Shown here: one piece after another, positions 26,314 through 39,833 of the stretch | Position numbering within the stretch: position 1 is the stretch's first letter | Layout of the letters: each line of letters starts with the position of its first letter | NCBI GenBank assembly: GCA_954871525.1 | Contig: OX940871.1 | Coordinates: forward strand, 28,246,586 to 28,310,585 | Direction of reading: 5' to 3' | Length of the DNA: 64,000 nt | Source of the DNA: Parietaria judaica | Taxonomy: Eukaryota > Streptophyta > Magnoliopsida > Rosales > Urticaceae | Made by a program: the position numbers and the translations under genes | The notes under the pieces: generated by a model | The model's database searches: none | What the model was told of the DNA's origin: nothing | What the model saw: only the letters and a program-made list of their open reading frames with translations

Positions 26314-27800
26314 ATGATTTTAGGGCTTAGACATTGGAATTTTAATATTACAAACGTTCTCATGCAAAAATATGCAAGGATTAAATTGTTGACGAGAAAT
26401 GCCATAGGAAATGCTATAGCATTTACTATAGCATTTCTTTATTTTACATTGTTTCGACCTAAAATTTCGAACCAATTGAAAAACTAATGATTTTAGGGCT
26501 TATACATTGGAATTTGAATATAACAAGAGTTCTCATGCAAAAATATGCAAGGATTAAATTGTTGACGAGAAATAGCATTTCCTATAGCATTTCTTTATTT
26601 TTTATTATTTACAATCTTAAATTTTGAACCAATTAAAAAAATAATGATTTTGGGGCTTATACATTGGAATTTTAATATTACAAGCGTTCTCATGCAAAAA
26701 TATGGAAGGATTAAATTGTTCACGAGAAATGCCATAGGAAATGCTATAGCATTTCTTTATTTTATATTGTTTACGACCTAAAATTTTGAACCAATTGAAA
26801 AAATAATGATTTTAGGGCTTATACGTTGGAATTTGAATATAACAAGAGTTCTCATGCAAAAATATGCAACGATTAAATTGTTGACGAGAAATGCCATAGG
26901 AAATTCTATAGCATTTCGTATAGCATTTCTTTATTTTACTTTGTTTACAACCTAAAATTTCGAACCAATTTAAAAAATAATAATTTTAGGGCTTATACAT
27001 TGGAATTTTAATATTCCAAGCGTTCTCATGCAAAAATATGCAAGGATTAAATTGTTGACGAGAAATGCCTGAGTGCCATTTGATGAGTAACTGAGAAAAT
27101 GTCAAATTTCACGTCATCGATGCTATCACCTCAACTAATGTTCTTTTGGATCAAGGGAAGAATGAGACCAGAATTTTGTTGTTTCGACATTTTCGGGAAA
27201 ACCCGTCTTCCGGAGGAAATGCTATAGCATTTCCTATAGCCTTTCTTTATTTTACATTTTCTACAACCTTAAATTTCGAACCAATTGAAAAAATAATGAT
27301 TTTAGGGCTTATACATTGGAATTTTAATTTTACAAGCGTTCTCGTGCAAAAATATGCAAGGATTAAATTGTTGACGAGAAATGCCATAGAAAATGCTATA
27401 GCATTTCCTATAGCAATTCTTTATTTTACATTGTTTACGACCTAAAATTTCGAACCAATTGAAAAAATAATGATTTTAGGGCTTATACATTGGAATTTGA
27501 ATATAACAAGAGGTCTCATCGAAAAATATGCAAGGTTTAAATTGTTGAAGAGAAATGCCATAGGAAATGCTATAGCATTTCCTATAGCATTTCTTTATTT
27601 TACATTTTTTACAACCTTAAATTTCGATCCAATTGAAAAAATGATGATTTTAGGGCTTATACATTGGAATTTTAATATTCCAAGCGTTCTCATGCAAAAA
27701 TTTGCAAGGATTAAATTGTTGACGAGAAATGCCATTTCCTATAGCATTTCTTTATTTTACATTGTTTACGACCTAAACTTTCGAACCAATTGAAAAAATA
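26314..27800 (+). repeat. HOR D, copy 4, truncated (about 1487 bp)
   Basis: This copy starts like the others (TTGTTTCGACC near 26450, foreign segment at 27070) and follows the order up to the GAGAAATGCCATTTCC unit at 27644. It then joins the seven-monomer HOR E instead of the CGAAAATATGC unit of copies 1-3. Confidence 0.88.
27070..27213. other. 144-bp non-satellite segment, copy 4
   Basis: Same junctions and length, with two private changes: GTCAAATTTCACG (others GTCACATTTCA) and TTTCGACATTTTCGGG (others TTTCGACTTTTTCGGG). It is the most divergent of the four, still differing at only two or three positions. Confidence 0.93.
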
Positions 27801-28310
27801 ATGATTTTAGGGCTTATACATTGGAATTTGAATATAACAAGAGTTCTCATGCAAAAATATGCAAGGATTAAATTGTTTACAAGAAATGCCATAGGAAATG
27901 CTATAGCATTTCATATAACGTTTCTTTATTTTACTTTGTTTACAACCTTAAATTTCGAACCAATTGAAAAAATAATGATTTTAGGGCTTATACATTGAAA
28001 TTTTAATATTCCAAGCGTTCTCATGCAAAAATATGCAAGGATTAAATTGTTGACGAGAAATGCCATAGGAAATGCTATAGCATTTCTTTATTTTACATTG
28101 TTTACAACCTAAAATTTCGAACCAATTGAAGAAATAATGATTTTAGGGCTTATACGTTGGAATTTGAATATAACAAGAGTTCTCAGGCAAAAATATACAA
28201 GGATTAAATTGTTGACGAGAAATGCCATAGGAAATGCTATAGCATTTCGTATAACATTTCTTTATTTTACTTTGTTTACAACCTTAAATTTCGAACCAAT
28301 TGAAAAAATA

Positions 28311-28484
28311 ATGATTTTAGGGCTTATACATTGGAATTTTAATATTCCAAGCGTTCTCATGCAAAAATATGCAAGGATTAAATTGTTGACGAGAAATGCC
28401 ATAGGAAATGCTATAGCATTTCCTATAGCATTTCTTTATTTTACATTTTTTACAACCTTAAATTTCGAACCAATTGAAAAAATG
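28311..28484 (+). repeat. Representative full-length 174-bp monomer
   Basis: This is a clean unit for describing the internal layout. Positions 1-17 hold ATGATTTTAGGGCTTAT, and TACATTGGAATTTTAATATT follows. A central block carries TTCTCATGCAAAAATATGCA, then GATTAAATTGTTGACGAGAA. Positions 91-116 are a perfect 26-bp palindrome. A 12-bp direct repeat (TATAGCATTTCC then TATAGCATTTCT) overlaps its right half. The end holds the TTTATTTTACA block, ACAACCTTAAATTTCGAACC and the A-rich CAATTGAAAAAATA. One frame is open through all 58 codons. Other monomers carry ACGACCTAAAATTTCG instead, which puts TAA into that frame. Confidence 0.95.
28401..28426. repeat. 26-bp perfect palindrome within the monomer (example copy)
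   Basis: The 20-bp core GGAAATGCTATAGCATTTCC equals its own reverse complement, and the symmetry extends three bases on each side (ATA before, TAT after). It occurs in every full-length monomer, so it recurs hundreds of times at about 174-bp spacing. Most length variants of the monomer have lost or altered bases inside this element, and the 144-bp foreign segment enters at its left edge. It could form a cruciform or bind a dimeric protein; neither is shown by sequence. Confidence 0.95.
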
Positions 28485-28993
28485 ATGATTTTAGGGCTTA
28501 TACATTAGAATTTTAATATTACAAGCGTTCTCATGCAAAAATATCCGAGGATTAAATTGTTGACGAGAAATACCATAGGAAATGCTATAGCATTTCTTTA
28601 TTTTACATTGTTTACGACCTAAAATTTTGAACCAATTGAAGAAATAATGATTTTAGGGCTTATACGTTGGAATTTGAATATAACAAGAGTTCTCATGCAA
28701 AAATATACAAGGATTAAATTGTTGACGGAAATGCCATAGGAAATGCTATAGCATTTCGTATAACATTTCTTTATTTTACTTTGTTAACAACCTTAAATTT
28801 CGAACCAATTGAAAAAATAATGATTTTAGGGCTTATACATTGGAATTTTAATATTCCAAGCGTTCTCATGCAAAAATATGCAAGGATTAAATTGTTGACG
28901 AGAAATGCCATAGAAAATGCTATAGCATTTCCTATAGCAATTCTTTATTTTACATTGTTTACGACCTAAAATTTCGAACCAATTGAAAAAATA

Positions 28994-29665
28994 ATGATTT
29001 TAGGGCTTATACATTGGAATTTGAATATAACAATAGTTCTCATGCAAAAATATGCAAGGATTAAATTGTTTACAAGAAATGCCATAGGAAATGCTATAGC
29101 ATTTCATATAACGTTTCTTTATTTTACTTTGTTTACAACCTTAAATTTCGAACCAATTGAAAAAATAATGATTTTAGGGCTTATACATTGAAATTTTAAT
29201 ATTCCAAGCGTTCTCATGCAAAAATATGCAAGGATTAAATTGTTGACGAGAAATGCCATAGGAAATGCTATAGCATTTCTTTATTTTACATTGTTTACAA
29301 CCTAAAATTTCGAACCAATTGAAGAAATAATGATTTTAGGGCTTATACGTTGGAATTTGAATATAACAAGAGTTCTCAGGCAAAAATATACAAGGATTAA
29401 ATTGTTGACGAGAAATGCCATAGGAAATGCTATAGCATTTCCTATAGCATTTCTTTATTTTACATTTTTTACAACCTTAAATTTCGAACCAATTGAAAAA
29501 ATGATGATTTTAGGGCTTATACATTAGAATTTTAATATTACAAGCGTTCTCATGCAAAAATATCCGAGGATTAAATTGTTGACGAGAAATACCATAGGAA
29601 ATGCTATAGCATTTCTTTATTTTACATTGTTTACGACCTAAAATTTTGAACCAATTCAAAAAATA
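28994..29665 (+). repeat. HOR E, copy 2 (partial, one monomer lost)
   Basis: Units at 28994, 29168 and 29330 match copy 1 at +1193. The next unit (29504) matches 28485 at +1019, so exactly one 174-bp monomer has been removed: the 29330 unit is a hybrid of the start of 28137 and the end of 28311. Confidence 0.88.
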
Positions 29666-30846
29666 ATGATTTTAGGGCTTATACGTTGGAATTTGAATAT
29701 AACAAGAGTTCTCATGCAAAAATATGCAAGGATTAAATTGTTGACGAGAAATGCCATAGGAAATGCTATAGCATTTCGTATAACGTTTCTTTATTTTACT
29801 TTGTTTACAACCTTAAATTTCGAACCAACTGAAAAAATAATGATTTTAGGGCTTATACATTGGAATTTTAATATTCCAAGCGTTCTCATGCAAAAATATG
29901 CAAGGATTAAATTGTTGACGAGAAATGCCATAGGAAATGCTATAGCATTTCCAATAGCATTTCTTTATTTTACATTTTTTACAACCTTAAATTTCAAACC
30001 AATTGAAAAAATGATGATTTTAGGGCTTATACATTGGAATTTTAATATTACAAGCGTTCTCATGCAAAAATATGCGAGGATTAAATTGTTGACGAGAAAT
30101 ACCATAGGAAATGCTATAGCATTTCTTTATTTTACATTGTTTACGACCTAAAATTTCGAACCAATTGAAGAAATAATGATTTTAGGGCTTATACGTTGGA
30201 ATTTGAATATAACAAGAGTTCTCATGCAAAAATATACAAGGATTAAATTGTTGACGGAAATGCCATAGGAAATGCTATAGCATTTTGTATAACATTTCTT
30301 TATTTTACTTTGTTAACAACCTTAAATTTCGAACCAATTGAAAAAATAATGATTTTAGGGCTTATACATTGGAATTTTAATATTCCAAGCGTTCTCATGC
30401 AAAAATATGCAAGGATTAAATTGTTGACGAGAAATGCCATAGGAAATGCTATAGCATTTCCTATAGCATTTCTTTATTTTACATTTTTTACAACCTTAAA
30501 TTTCGAACCAATTGAAAAAATGATGATTTTAGGGCTTATACATTGGAATTTTAATATTACAAGCGTTCTCATGCAAAAATATGCGAGGATTAAATTGTTG
30601 ACGAGAAATACCATAGAAAATGCTATAGCATTTCTTTATTTTACATTCTTTACGACCTAAAATTATGAACTAATTGAAAAAATAATGATTTTAGGGCTTA
30701 TACATTGGAATTTGAATATAATAAGAGTTCTCATTCAAAAATATGCAAGGATTAAATTGTTGACGAGAAATGCTATAGCATTTCGTATAACGTTTCTTTA
30801 TTTTACTTTGTTTACAACCTTAAATTTCGAACCAACTGAAAAAATA
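29666..30846 (+). repeat. Mixed monomers related to HOR E
   Basis: Starts are 29666, 29840, 30014, 30176, 30349, 30523 and 30685. The CGTATAACGTTTC, TATGCGAGGATT and GACGGAAATGCC variants continue in reshuffled order. The last unit shares AATTATGAACTAATTG and CTCATTCAAAAATATGC with units at 22.9 and 26.1 kb in HOR D. Confidence 0.82.
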
Positions 30847-33095
30847 ATGATTTTAGGGCTTATACATTGGAATTTTAATATTCCAAGCGTTCTCATGCAA
30901 AAATATGCAAGGATTAAATTGTTGACGAGAAATGCCATAGGAAACGCTATAGCATTTCCTATAGCATTTCTTTATTTTACATTTTTTACAACCTTAAATT
31001 TCGAACCAATTGAAAAAATAATGATTTTAGGGCTTATCATTGGAATTTTAATATTACAAGCGTTCTCATGCAAAAATATGCAAGGATTAAATTGTTGACG
31101 AGAAATGCCATAGGAAATGCTATAGCATTTCCTATAGCATTTCTTTATTTTACATTGTTTACGACCTAAAATTTCGAACCAATTGAAAAAATAATGATTT
31201 CAGGGCTTATACATTGGAATTTGAATATAAGAAGAGTTCTCATGCAAAAATATGCAAGGTTTAAATTGTTGAAGAGAAATGCCATAGGAAATGCTATAGC
31301 ATTTCCTATAGCATTTCTTTATTTTACATTTTTTACAATCTTAAATTTCGAACCAATTGAAAAAAATGATGATTTTAGGGCTTATATATTGGAATTTTAA
31401 TATTACAAGCGTTCTCATGCAAAAATATGCAAGGATAAAATTGTTGACGAGAAATGCCATAGGAAATTCTATAGCATTTCCTATAGCATTTCTTTATTTT
31501 ACATTTTTTACAACCTTAAATTTCAAACCAATTGAAAAAATAATGATTTTAGGGCTTATATATTGGAATTTTAATATTATAAGCGTTCTCATACAAAAAT
31601 ATGCAAGGATTAAATTGTTGACGAGAAATGCCATAGGAAATTCTATAGCATTTCCTATAGCATTTCTTTATTTTACATTGTTTACGACCTAAAATTTCTA
31701 ACCAATTGAAAAAATAATGATTTTAGGGCTTATACATTGGAATTTGAATATAACAAGAGTTCTCATGCAAAAATATGCAAGGGTTAAATTGTTGACGAGA
31801 AATGCCATAGGAAATACAATAGCATTTCCTATAGCCTTTCTTTATTTTACATATTTTACAACCTTAAATTTCGAACCAATTGAAAAAATAATGATTTTAG
31901 GGCTTATACATTGGAATTTTAATATTACAAGCGTTTTCATGCAAAAATATGCAAGGATTAAATTGTTGACGAGAAATGCCATAGGAAATGTATTTCCTAA
32001 TGCATTTCCTTATTTTACATTATTTACGACCTAAAATTTCGAACCAATTGAAAAATAATGATTTTAGGGCTTATACATTGGAATTTGAATATAACAAGAG
32101 TTCTCTTGCAAAAATATGCAAGGATTAAATTGTTGACGAGAAATGCAATAGGAAATACAATAGCATTTCCTATAGCATTTCTTTATTTTACATTTTTTAC
32201 AACCTTAAATTTCGAACCAATTGAAAAAATAATGATTTTAGGGCTTATACATTGGAATTTTAATATTATAAGCGTTCTCAATCAAAAATATGCAAGGATT
32301 AAATTGTTGACGGGAAATGTCATAGGAAATGTATTTCCTAATGCATTTCTTTATTTTACATTATTTACGACCTAAAATTTCGAACCAATTGAAAAAATAA
32401 TGATTTTAGGGCTTATACATTGGAATTTCAATATAACAGGAGTTCTCATGCAAAAATATGCAAGGATTAAATTGTTGACGAGAAATGCCATAGGAAATAC
32501 TATAGAATTTCGTATAGAATTTATTTATTTTACTTTGTTTACTACCTAAAATTTCGAACCAATTGAAAAAATAATGAATTTGGGGATTATACATTGGAAT
32601 TTTAATATTCCAAGCGTTCTCATGCAAAAATATGCAAGGATAAATTGTTGACGAGAAATGCCATAGGAAATGCTATAGCATTTCCTATAGCATTTCTTTA
32701 TTTTACCTTTTTTACAACCTTAAATTTCGAACCAATTGAAAAAAATGATGATTTTAGGGCTTATATATTGGAATTTTAATATTATAAGCGTTCTCATACA
32801 AAAATATGCAAGGATTAAATTGTTGACGAGAAATGCCATAGGAAATTCTATAGCATTTCCTATAGCATTTCTTTATTTTACATTGTTTACGAACTAAAAT
32901 TTCTAACCAATTGAAAAAATAATGATTTTAGGGCTTATACATTGGAATTTGAATATAACAAGAGTTCTCATGCAAAAATATGCAAGGGTTAAATTGTTGA
33001 CGAGAAATGCCATAGGAAATACAATAGCATTTCCTATAGCATTTCTTTATTTTACATATTTTACAACCTTAAATTTCGAACCAATTGAAAAAATA
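30847..33095 (+). repeat. HOR F, copy 1 (13 monomers, 2249 bp)
   Basis: Diagnostic order: TATTCC unit with GGAAACGC, a 173-bp unit with GGCTTATCATTGG (31021), an AAGAAGAG unit (31194), TATATATTGG units, a CAAGGGTTAAATT unit, GTATTTCCTAATGC units, a TTCTCAATCAAAAA unit, and GGGGATTATAC. All return 2249-2250 bp later. Confidence 0.92.
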
Positions 33096-35345
33096 ATTAT
33101 TTTAGGGCTTATACATTGGAATTTTAATATTCCAAGCGTTCTCATGCAAAAATATGCAAGGATTAAATTGTTGACAAGAAATGCCATAGGAAACGCTATA
33201 GCATTTCCTATAGCATTTCTTTATTTTACATTTTTTACAACCTTAAATTTCGAACCAATTGAAAAAATAATGATTTTAGGGCTTATCATTGGAATTTTAA
33301 TATTACAAGCGTTCTCATGCAAAAATATGCAAGGATTAAATTGTTGACGAGAAATGCCATAGGAAATGCTATAGCATTTCCTATAGCATTTCTTTATTTT
33401 ACATTGTTTACGACCTAAAATTTCGAACCAATTGAAAAAATAATGATTTTAGGGCTTATACATTGGAATTTGAATATAAGAAGAGTTCTCATGCAAAAAT
33501 ATGCAAGGTTTAAATTGTTGAAGAGAAATGCCATAGGAAATGCTATAGCATTTCCTATAGCATTTCTTTATTTTACATTTTTTACAATCTTAAATTTCGA
33601 ACCAATTGAAAAAAATGATGATTTTAGGGCTTATATATTGGAATTTTAATATTACAAGCGTTCTCATGCAAAAATATGCAAGGATAAAATTGTTGACGAG
33701 AAATGCCATAGGAAATTCTATAGCATTTCCTATAGCATTTCTTTATTTTAAATTTTTTACAACCTTAAATTTCAAACCAATTGAAAAAATAATGATTTTA
33801 GGGCTTATATATTGGAATTTTAATATTATAAGCGTTCTCATACAAAAATATGCAAGGATTAAATTGTTGACGAGAAATGCCATAGGAAATTCTATAGCAT
33901 TTCCTATAGCATTTCTTTATTTTACATTGTTTACGACCTAAAATTTCTAACCAATTGAAAAAATAACGATTTTAGGGCTTATACATTGGAATTTGAATAT
34001 AACAAGAGTTCTCATGCAAAAATATGCAAGGGTTAAATTGTTGACGAGAAATGCCATAGGAAATACAATAGCATTTCCTATAGCATTTCTTTATTTTACA
34101 TATTTTACAACCTTAAATTTCGAACCAATTGAAAAAATAATGATTTTAGGGCTTATACATTGGAATTTTAATATTACAAGCGTTTTCATGCAAAAATATG
34201 CAAGGATTAAATTGTTGACGAGAAATGCCATAGGAAATGTATTTCCTAATGCATTTCCTTATTTTACATTATTTACGACCTAAAATTTCGAACCAATTGA
34301 AAAAATAATGATTTTAGGGCTTATACATTGGAATTTGAATATAACAAGAGTTCTCTTGCAAAAATATGCAAGGATTAAATTGTTGACGAGAAATGCAATA
34401 GGAAATACAATAGCATTTCCTATAGCATTTCTTTATTTTACATTTTTTACAACCTTAAATTTCGAACCAATTGAAAAAATAATGATTTTAGGGCTTATAC
34501 ATTGGAATTTTAATATTATAAGCGTTCTCAATCAAAAATATGCAAGGATTAAATTGTTGACGGGAAATGTCATAGGAAATGTATTTCCTAATGCATTTCT
34601 TTATTTTACATTATTTACGACCTAAAATTTCGAACCAATTGAAAAAATAATGATTTTAGGGCTTATACATTGGAATTTCAATATAACAGGAGTTCTCATG
34701 CAAAAATATGCAAGGATTAAATTGTTGACGAGAAATGCCATAGGAAATACTATAGAATTTCGTATAGAATTTATTTATTTTACTTTGTTTACTACCTAAA
34801 ATTTCGAACCAATTGAAAAAATAATGAATTTGGGGATTATACATTGGAATTTTAATATTCCAAGCGTTCTCATGCAAAAATATGCAAGGATAAATTGTTG
34901 ACGAGAAATGCCATAGGAAATGCTATAGCATTTCCTATAGCATTTCTTTATTTTACCTTTTTTACAACCTTAAATTTCGAACCAATTGAAAAAAATGATG
35001 ATTTTAGGGCTTATATATTGGAATTTTAATATTATAAGCGTTCTCATACAAAAATATGCAAGGATTAAATTGTTGACGAGAAATGCCATAGGAAATTCTA
35101 TAGCATTTCCTATAGCATTTCTTTATTTTACATTGTTTACGAACTAAAATTTCTAACCAATTGAAAAAATAATGATTTTAGGGCTTATACATTGGAATTT
35201 GAATATAACAAGAGTTCTCATGCAAAAATATGCAAGGGTTAAATTGTTGACGAGAAATGCCATAGGAAATACAATAGCATTTCCTATAGCATTTCTTTAT
35301 TTTACATATTTTACAACCTTAAATTTCGAACCAATTGAAAAAATA
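33096..35345 (+). repeat. HOR F, copy 2 (13 monomers, 2250 bp)
   Basis: Near identity to copy 1 at +2250: variants at 31194, 31357, 32058, 32406 and 32922 appear at 33443, 33606, 34308, 34656 and 35172. Private changes include AATAACGATTTTAGG at 33963. Confidence 0.92.
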
Positions 35346-37583
35346 ATGATTTTAGGGCTTATACATTGGAATTTTAATATTACAAGCGTTTTCATGCAAA
35401 AATATGCAAGGATTAAATTGTTGACGAGAAATGCCATAGGAAATGTATTTCCTAATGCATTTCCTTATTTTACATTATTTACGACCTAAAATTTCGAACC
35501 AATTGAAAAAATAATGATTTTAGGGCTTATACTTTGGAATTTGAATATAACAAGAGTTCTCTTGCAAAAATATGCAAGGATTAAATTGTTGACGAGAAAT
35601 GCAATAGGAAATACAATAGCATTTCCTATAGCATTTCTTTATTTTACATTTTTTACAACCTTAAATTTCGAACCAATTGAAAAAATAATGATTTTAGGGC
35701 TTATACATTGGAATTTTAATATTATAAGCGTTCTCATGCAAAAATATGCAAGGATTAAATTGTTGACGGGAAATGTCATTGGAAATGTATTTCCTAATGC
35801 ATTTCTTTATTTTACATTATTTACGACCTAAAATTTCGAACCAATTGAAAAAATAATGATTTTAGGGCTTATACATTGGAATTTCAATATAACAGGAGTT
35901 CTCACGCAAAAATATGCAAGGATTAAATTGTTGACGAGAAATGCCATAGGAAATACTATAGAATTTCGTATAGCATTTATTTATTTTACTTTGTTTACTA
36001 CCTAAAATTTCGAACCAATTGAAAAAATAATGAATTTAGGGATTATACATTGGAATTTTAATATTCCAAGCGTTCTCGTGCAAAAATATGCAAGGATAAA
36101 TTGTTGACGAGAAATGCCATAGGAAATGCTATAGCATTTCCTATAGCATTTCTTTATTTTACCTTTTTTACAACCTTAAATTTCGAACCAATTGAAAAAA
36201 ATGATGATTTTAGGGCTTATACATTGGAATTTTAATATTACAAGCGTTCTCATGCAAAAATATGCAAGGATTAAATGGTTGACGAGAAATGTCATAGGAA
36301 ATTCTATAGCATTTTCTATAGCATTTCTTTATTTTACATTTTTTACAACCTTAAATTTCGAACCAATTGAAAAAATAATGATTTTAGGGCTTATATATTG
36401 GAATTTTAATATTATAAGCGTTCTCATGCAAAAATATGCAAGGATTAAATTGTTGACGAGAAATGCCATAGGAAATTCTATAGCATTTCCTATAGCATTT
36501 CTTTATTTTACATTGTTTACGACCTAAAATTTCTAATCAATTGAAAAAATAATGATTTTAGGGCTTATACATTGGAATTTGAATATAACAAGAGTTCTCA
36601 TGCAAAAATATGCAAGGGTTAAATTGTTGAGGAGAAATGCCATAGGAAATACAATAGCATTTCCTATAGGATTTCTTTATTTTACATATTTTACAACATT
36701 AAATTTCGAACCAATTGAAAAAAATAATGATTTTAGGGCTTATACATTGGAATTTTAATATTACAAGCGTTCTCATGCAAAAATATGCAAGGATTAAATT
36801 GTTGACGAGAAATGCCACAGGAAATGTATTTCCTAATGCATTTCCTTATTTTACATTATTTACGACCTAAAATTTCGAACCAATTGAAAAAATAATGATT
36901 TTAGGGCTTATACATTGGAATTTGAATATAACAAGAGTTCTCTTGCAAAAATATGCAAAAATAGATTGTTGACGAGAAATGCCATAGGAAATACAATAGC
37001 ATTTCCTATAGCATTTATGTATTTTACAATTTTTACAACCTTAAATTTCAAACCAATTGAAAAAATAATGATTTTAGGGCTTATACATTGGAATTTTAAT
37101 ATTCCAAGCGTTCTCATGCAAAAATATGCAAGGATTAAATTGTTGACGAGAAATGCCATAGGAAATGAATTTCCTAATGCATTTCTTTGTTTTACATTAT
37201 TTACGACCTAAAATTTCGAACCAATTGAAAAAATAATGATTTTAGGGCTTATACATTGGAATTTCAATATAACAAGAGTTCTCATGCAAAAATATGCAAG
37301 GATTAAATTGTTGACGAGAAATGCCATAGGAAATGCTATAGAATTTCGTATAGCATTTCTTTATTTTACTTTGTTTACAACCTAAAATTTTGAACCAATT
37401 GAAAAAATAATGAATTTAGGGATTATACATTAGATATTTAATATTCCAAGCGTTCTCATGCAAAAATATGCAAGGATAAATTGTTGACGAGAAATGCCAT
37501 AGGAAATGCTATAGCATTTCCCATAGCATTTCTTTATTTTACCTTTTTTACAACCTTAAATTTCGAACCAATTGAAAAAATAA
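35346..37583 (+). repeat. HOR F, derived third block
   Basis: This block reuses HOR F units in altered register: 35514 matches 34308 at +1206, a seven-monomer step. It adds distinctive units at about 36894 (GCAAAAATAGATTG), 37010 (TTTATGTATTTTACAA) and 37432 (TAGATATTTAATATTCC). These rare variants are also found at 57.7-58.2 kb. Confidence 0.87.
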
Positions 37584-39833
37584 TGATTTTAGGGCTTATC
37601 ATTGGAATTTTAATATTACAAGCGTTCTCATGCAAAAATATGCAAGGATTAAATTGTTGACGAGAAATGCCATAGGAAATTCTTTTCCTATAGCATTTCT
37701 TTATTTTACATTGTTTACGACCTAAAATTTCAAACCAATTGAAAAAATAATGATTTTAGGGCTTATACGTTGGAATTTGAATATAACAAGAGTTCTCATG
37801 CAAAAATATGCAAGGATTAAATTGTTGACGAGAAATGCCATAGGAAATGCTATAGCATTTCGTATAGCATTTCTTTATTTTACTTTGTTTACAACCTAAA
37901 ATTTTGAACCAATTGAAAAAATAATGATTTTAGGGCTTATACATTGGAATTTTAATATTCCAAGCGTTCTCATGCAAAAATATGCAAGGATTAAATTTTT
38001 GACGAGAAATGCCATAGGAAATGCTATAGCTTTTGCTATAGCATTTCTTTATTTTACATTTTTTACAACCTTAAATTTTGAACCAATTGAAAAAAAAATT
38101 ATTTTAGGGCTTATACATAGGAATTTTAATATTAGAAGCGTTCTCATGCAAAAATATGCAAGGATTAAATTATTGACGAGAAATGCCATAGGAAATTCTA
38201 TAGCATTTCCTATAGCATTTCTTTATTTTACATTATTTACGACCTAAAATTTCGAACCAATTGAAAAAATAATGATTTTAGGGCTTATACATTGGAATTT
38301 GAATATAACAAGAGTTCTCTTGCAAAAATATGCAAGGATTAAATTGTTGACGAGAAATGCCATAGGAAATGCATTTCCTATAGCATTTCTTTATTTTACA
38401 TTGTTTACGACCTAAAATTTCAAACCAATTGAAAAAATAATGATTTTAGGGCTTATACGTTGGAATTTGAATATAACAAGAGTTCTCATGCAAAAATATG
38501 CAAGGATTAAATTGTTGACGAGAAATGCCATAGGAAATGCTATAGCATTTCGTATAGCATTTCTTTATTTTACTTTGTTTACAACCTAAAATTTTGAACC
38601 AGTTGAAAAAATAATGATTTTAGGGCTTATACATTGGAATTTTAATATTCCAAGCGTTCTCATGCAAAAATATGCAAGGATTAAATTTTTGACGAGAAAT
38701 GCCATAGGAAATGCTATAGCTTTTGCTATAGCATTTCTTTATTTTACATTTTTTACAACCTTAAATTTTGAACCAATTGAAAAAAAAATGATTTTAGGGC
38801 TTATACATAGGAATTTTAATATTAGAAGCGTTCTCATGCAAAAATATGCAAGGATTAAATTGTTGACGAGAAATGCCATAGGAAATTCTATAGCATTTCC
38901 TATAGCATTTCTTTATTTTACATTATTTACGACCCTAAATTTCGAACCAATTGAAAAAATAATGATTTTAGGGCTTATACATTGGAATTTGAATATAACA
39001 AGAGTTCTCATGAAAAAATATGCATGGATTAAATTGTTGACGAGAAATGCCATAGGAAATGCTATAGCATTTCGTATAGCATTTCTTTATTTTACTTTGT
39101 TTACAACCTAAAATTTCGTACCAATTTGAAAAAATAATGATTTTAGGGCTTATACATTGGAATTTTAATATTCCAAGCGTTCTCATGCAAAAATATGCAA
39201 GGATTAAATTGTTGACAAGAAATGCCATAGGAAATGTTATAGCATTTCCTATAGCATTTCTTTAGTTTACATTTTTTACAACCTTAAATTTCAAATCAAT
39301 TGAAAAAATAATTATTTTAGGGCTTATACATTGGAATTTTAATATTACAAGTGTTCTCATGCAAAAATATGCAAGGATTAAATTGTTGACGAGAAATGCC
39401 ATAGTAAATGCTATAATATTTCCTATAGCATTTCTTTATTTTACATTGTTTACGATCTAAAATTTCAAACCAATTGAAAAAATAATGATTTTAGGGCTTA
39501 TACGTTGGAATTTGAATATAACAAGAGTTCTCATGCAAAAATATGCATGGATTAAATTGTTGACGAGAAATGCCATAGGAAATGCTATAGCATTTCGTAT
39601 AGCATTTCTTTATTTTACTTTGTTTACAACCTAAAATTACGAACCAATTGAAAAAATAATGATTTTAGGGCTTATACATTGGAATTTTAATATTCCAAGC
39701 GTTCTCATGCAAAAATATGCAAGGATTAAATTGTTGACGAGAAATGCCATAAGAAATGCTATAGCATTTCCTATAGCCTTTCTTTATTTTACATTTTTTA
39801 CAACCTTAAATTTTGAACCAATTGAAAAAATAA
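37584..39833 (+). repeat. HOR G, copy 1 (13 monomers, 2250 bp)
   Basis: Starts are 37584, 37750, 37924, 38098, 38272, 38440, 38614, 38788, 38962, 39137, 39311, 39485 and 39659. A four-monomer, 690-bp subrepeat is internal (37750-38439 and 38440-39130). Diagnostic variants are GCTATAGCTTTTGCTATAGC, TACATAGGAATTTTAATATT with AGAAGCG, and TATGCATGGATT. Confidence 0.92.

Larger units (their letters stand above)
27801..28993 (+). repeat. HOR E, copy 1 (seven monomers, 1193 bp)
   Basis: Starts are 27801, 27975, 28137, 28311, 28485, 28647 and 28820. Diagnostic variants are TTTCATATAACGTTTC, TACATTGAAATTTTAAT, CTCAGGCAAAAATATAC, TATCCGAGGATT and TTGACGGAAATGCC. The first three units return at +1193 bp. 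Confidence 0.9.
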
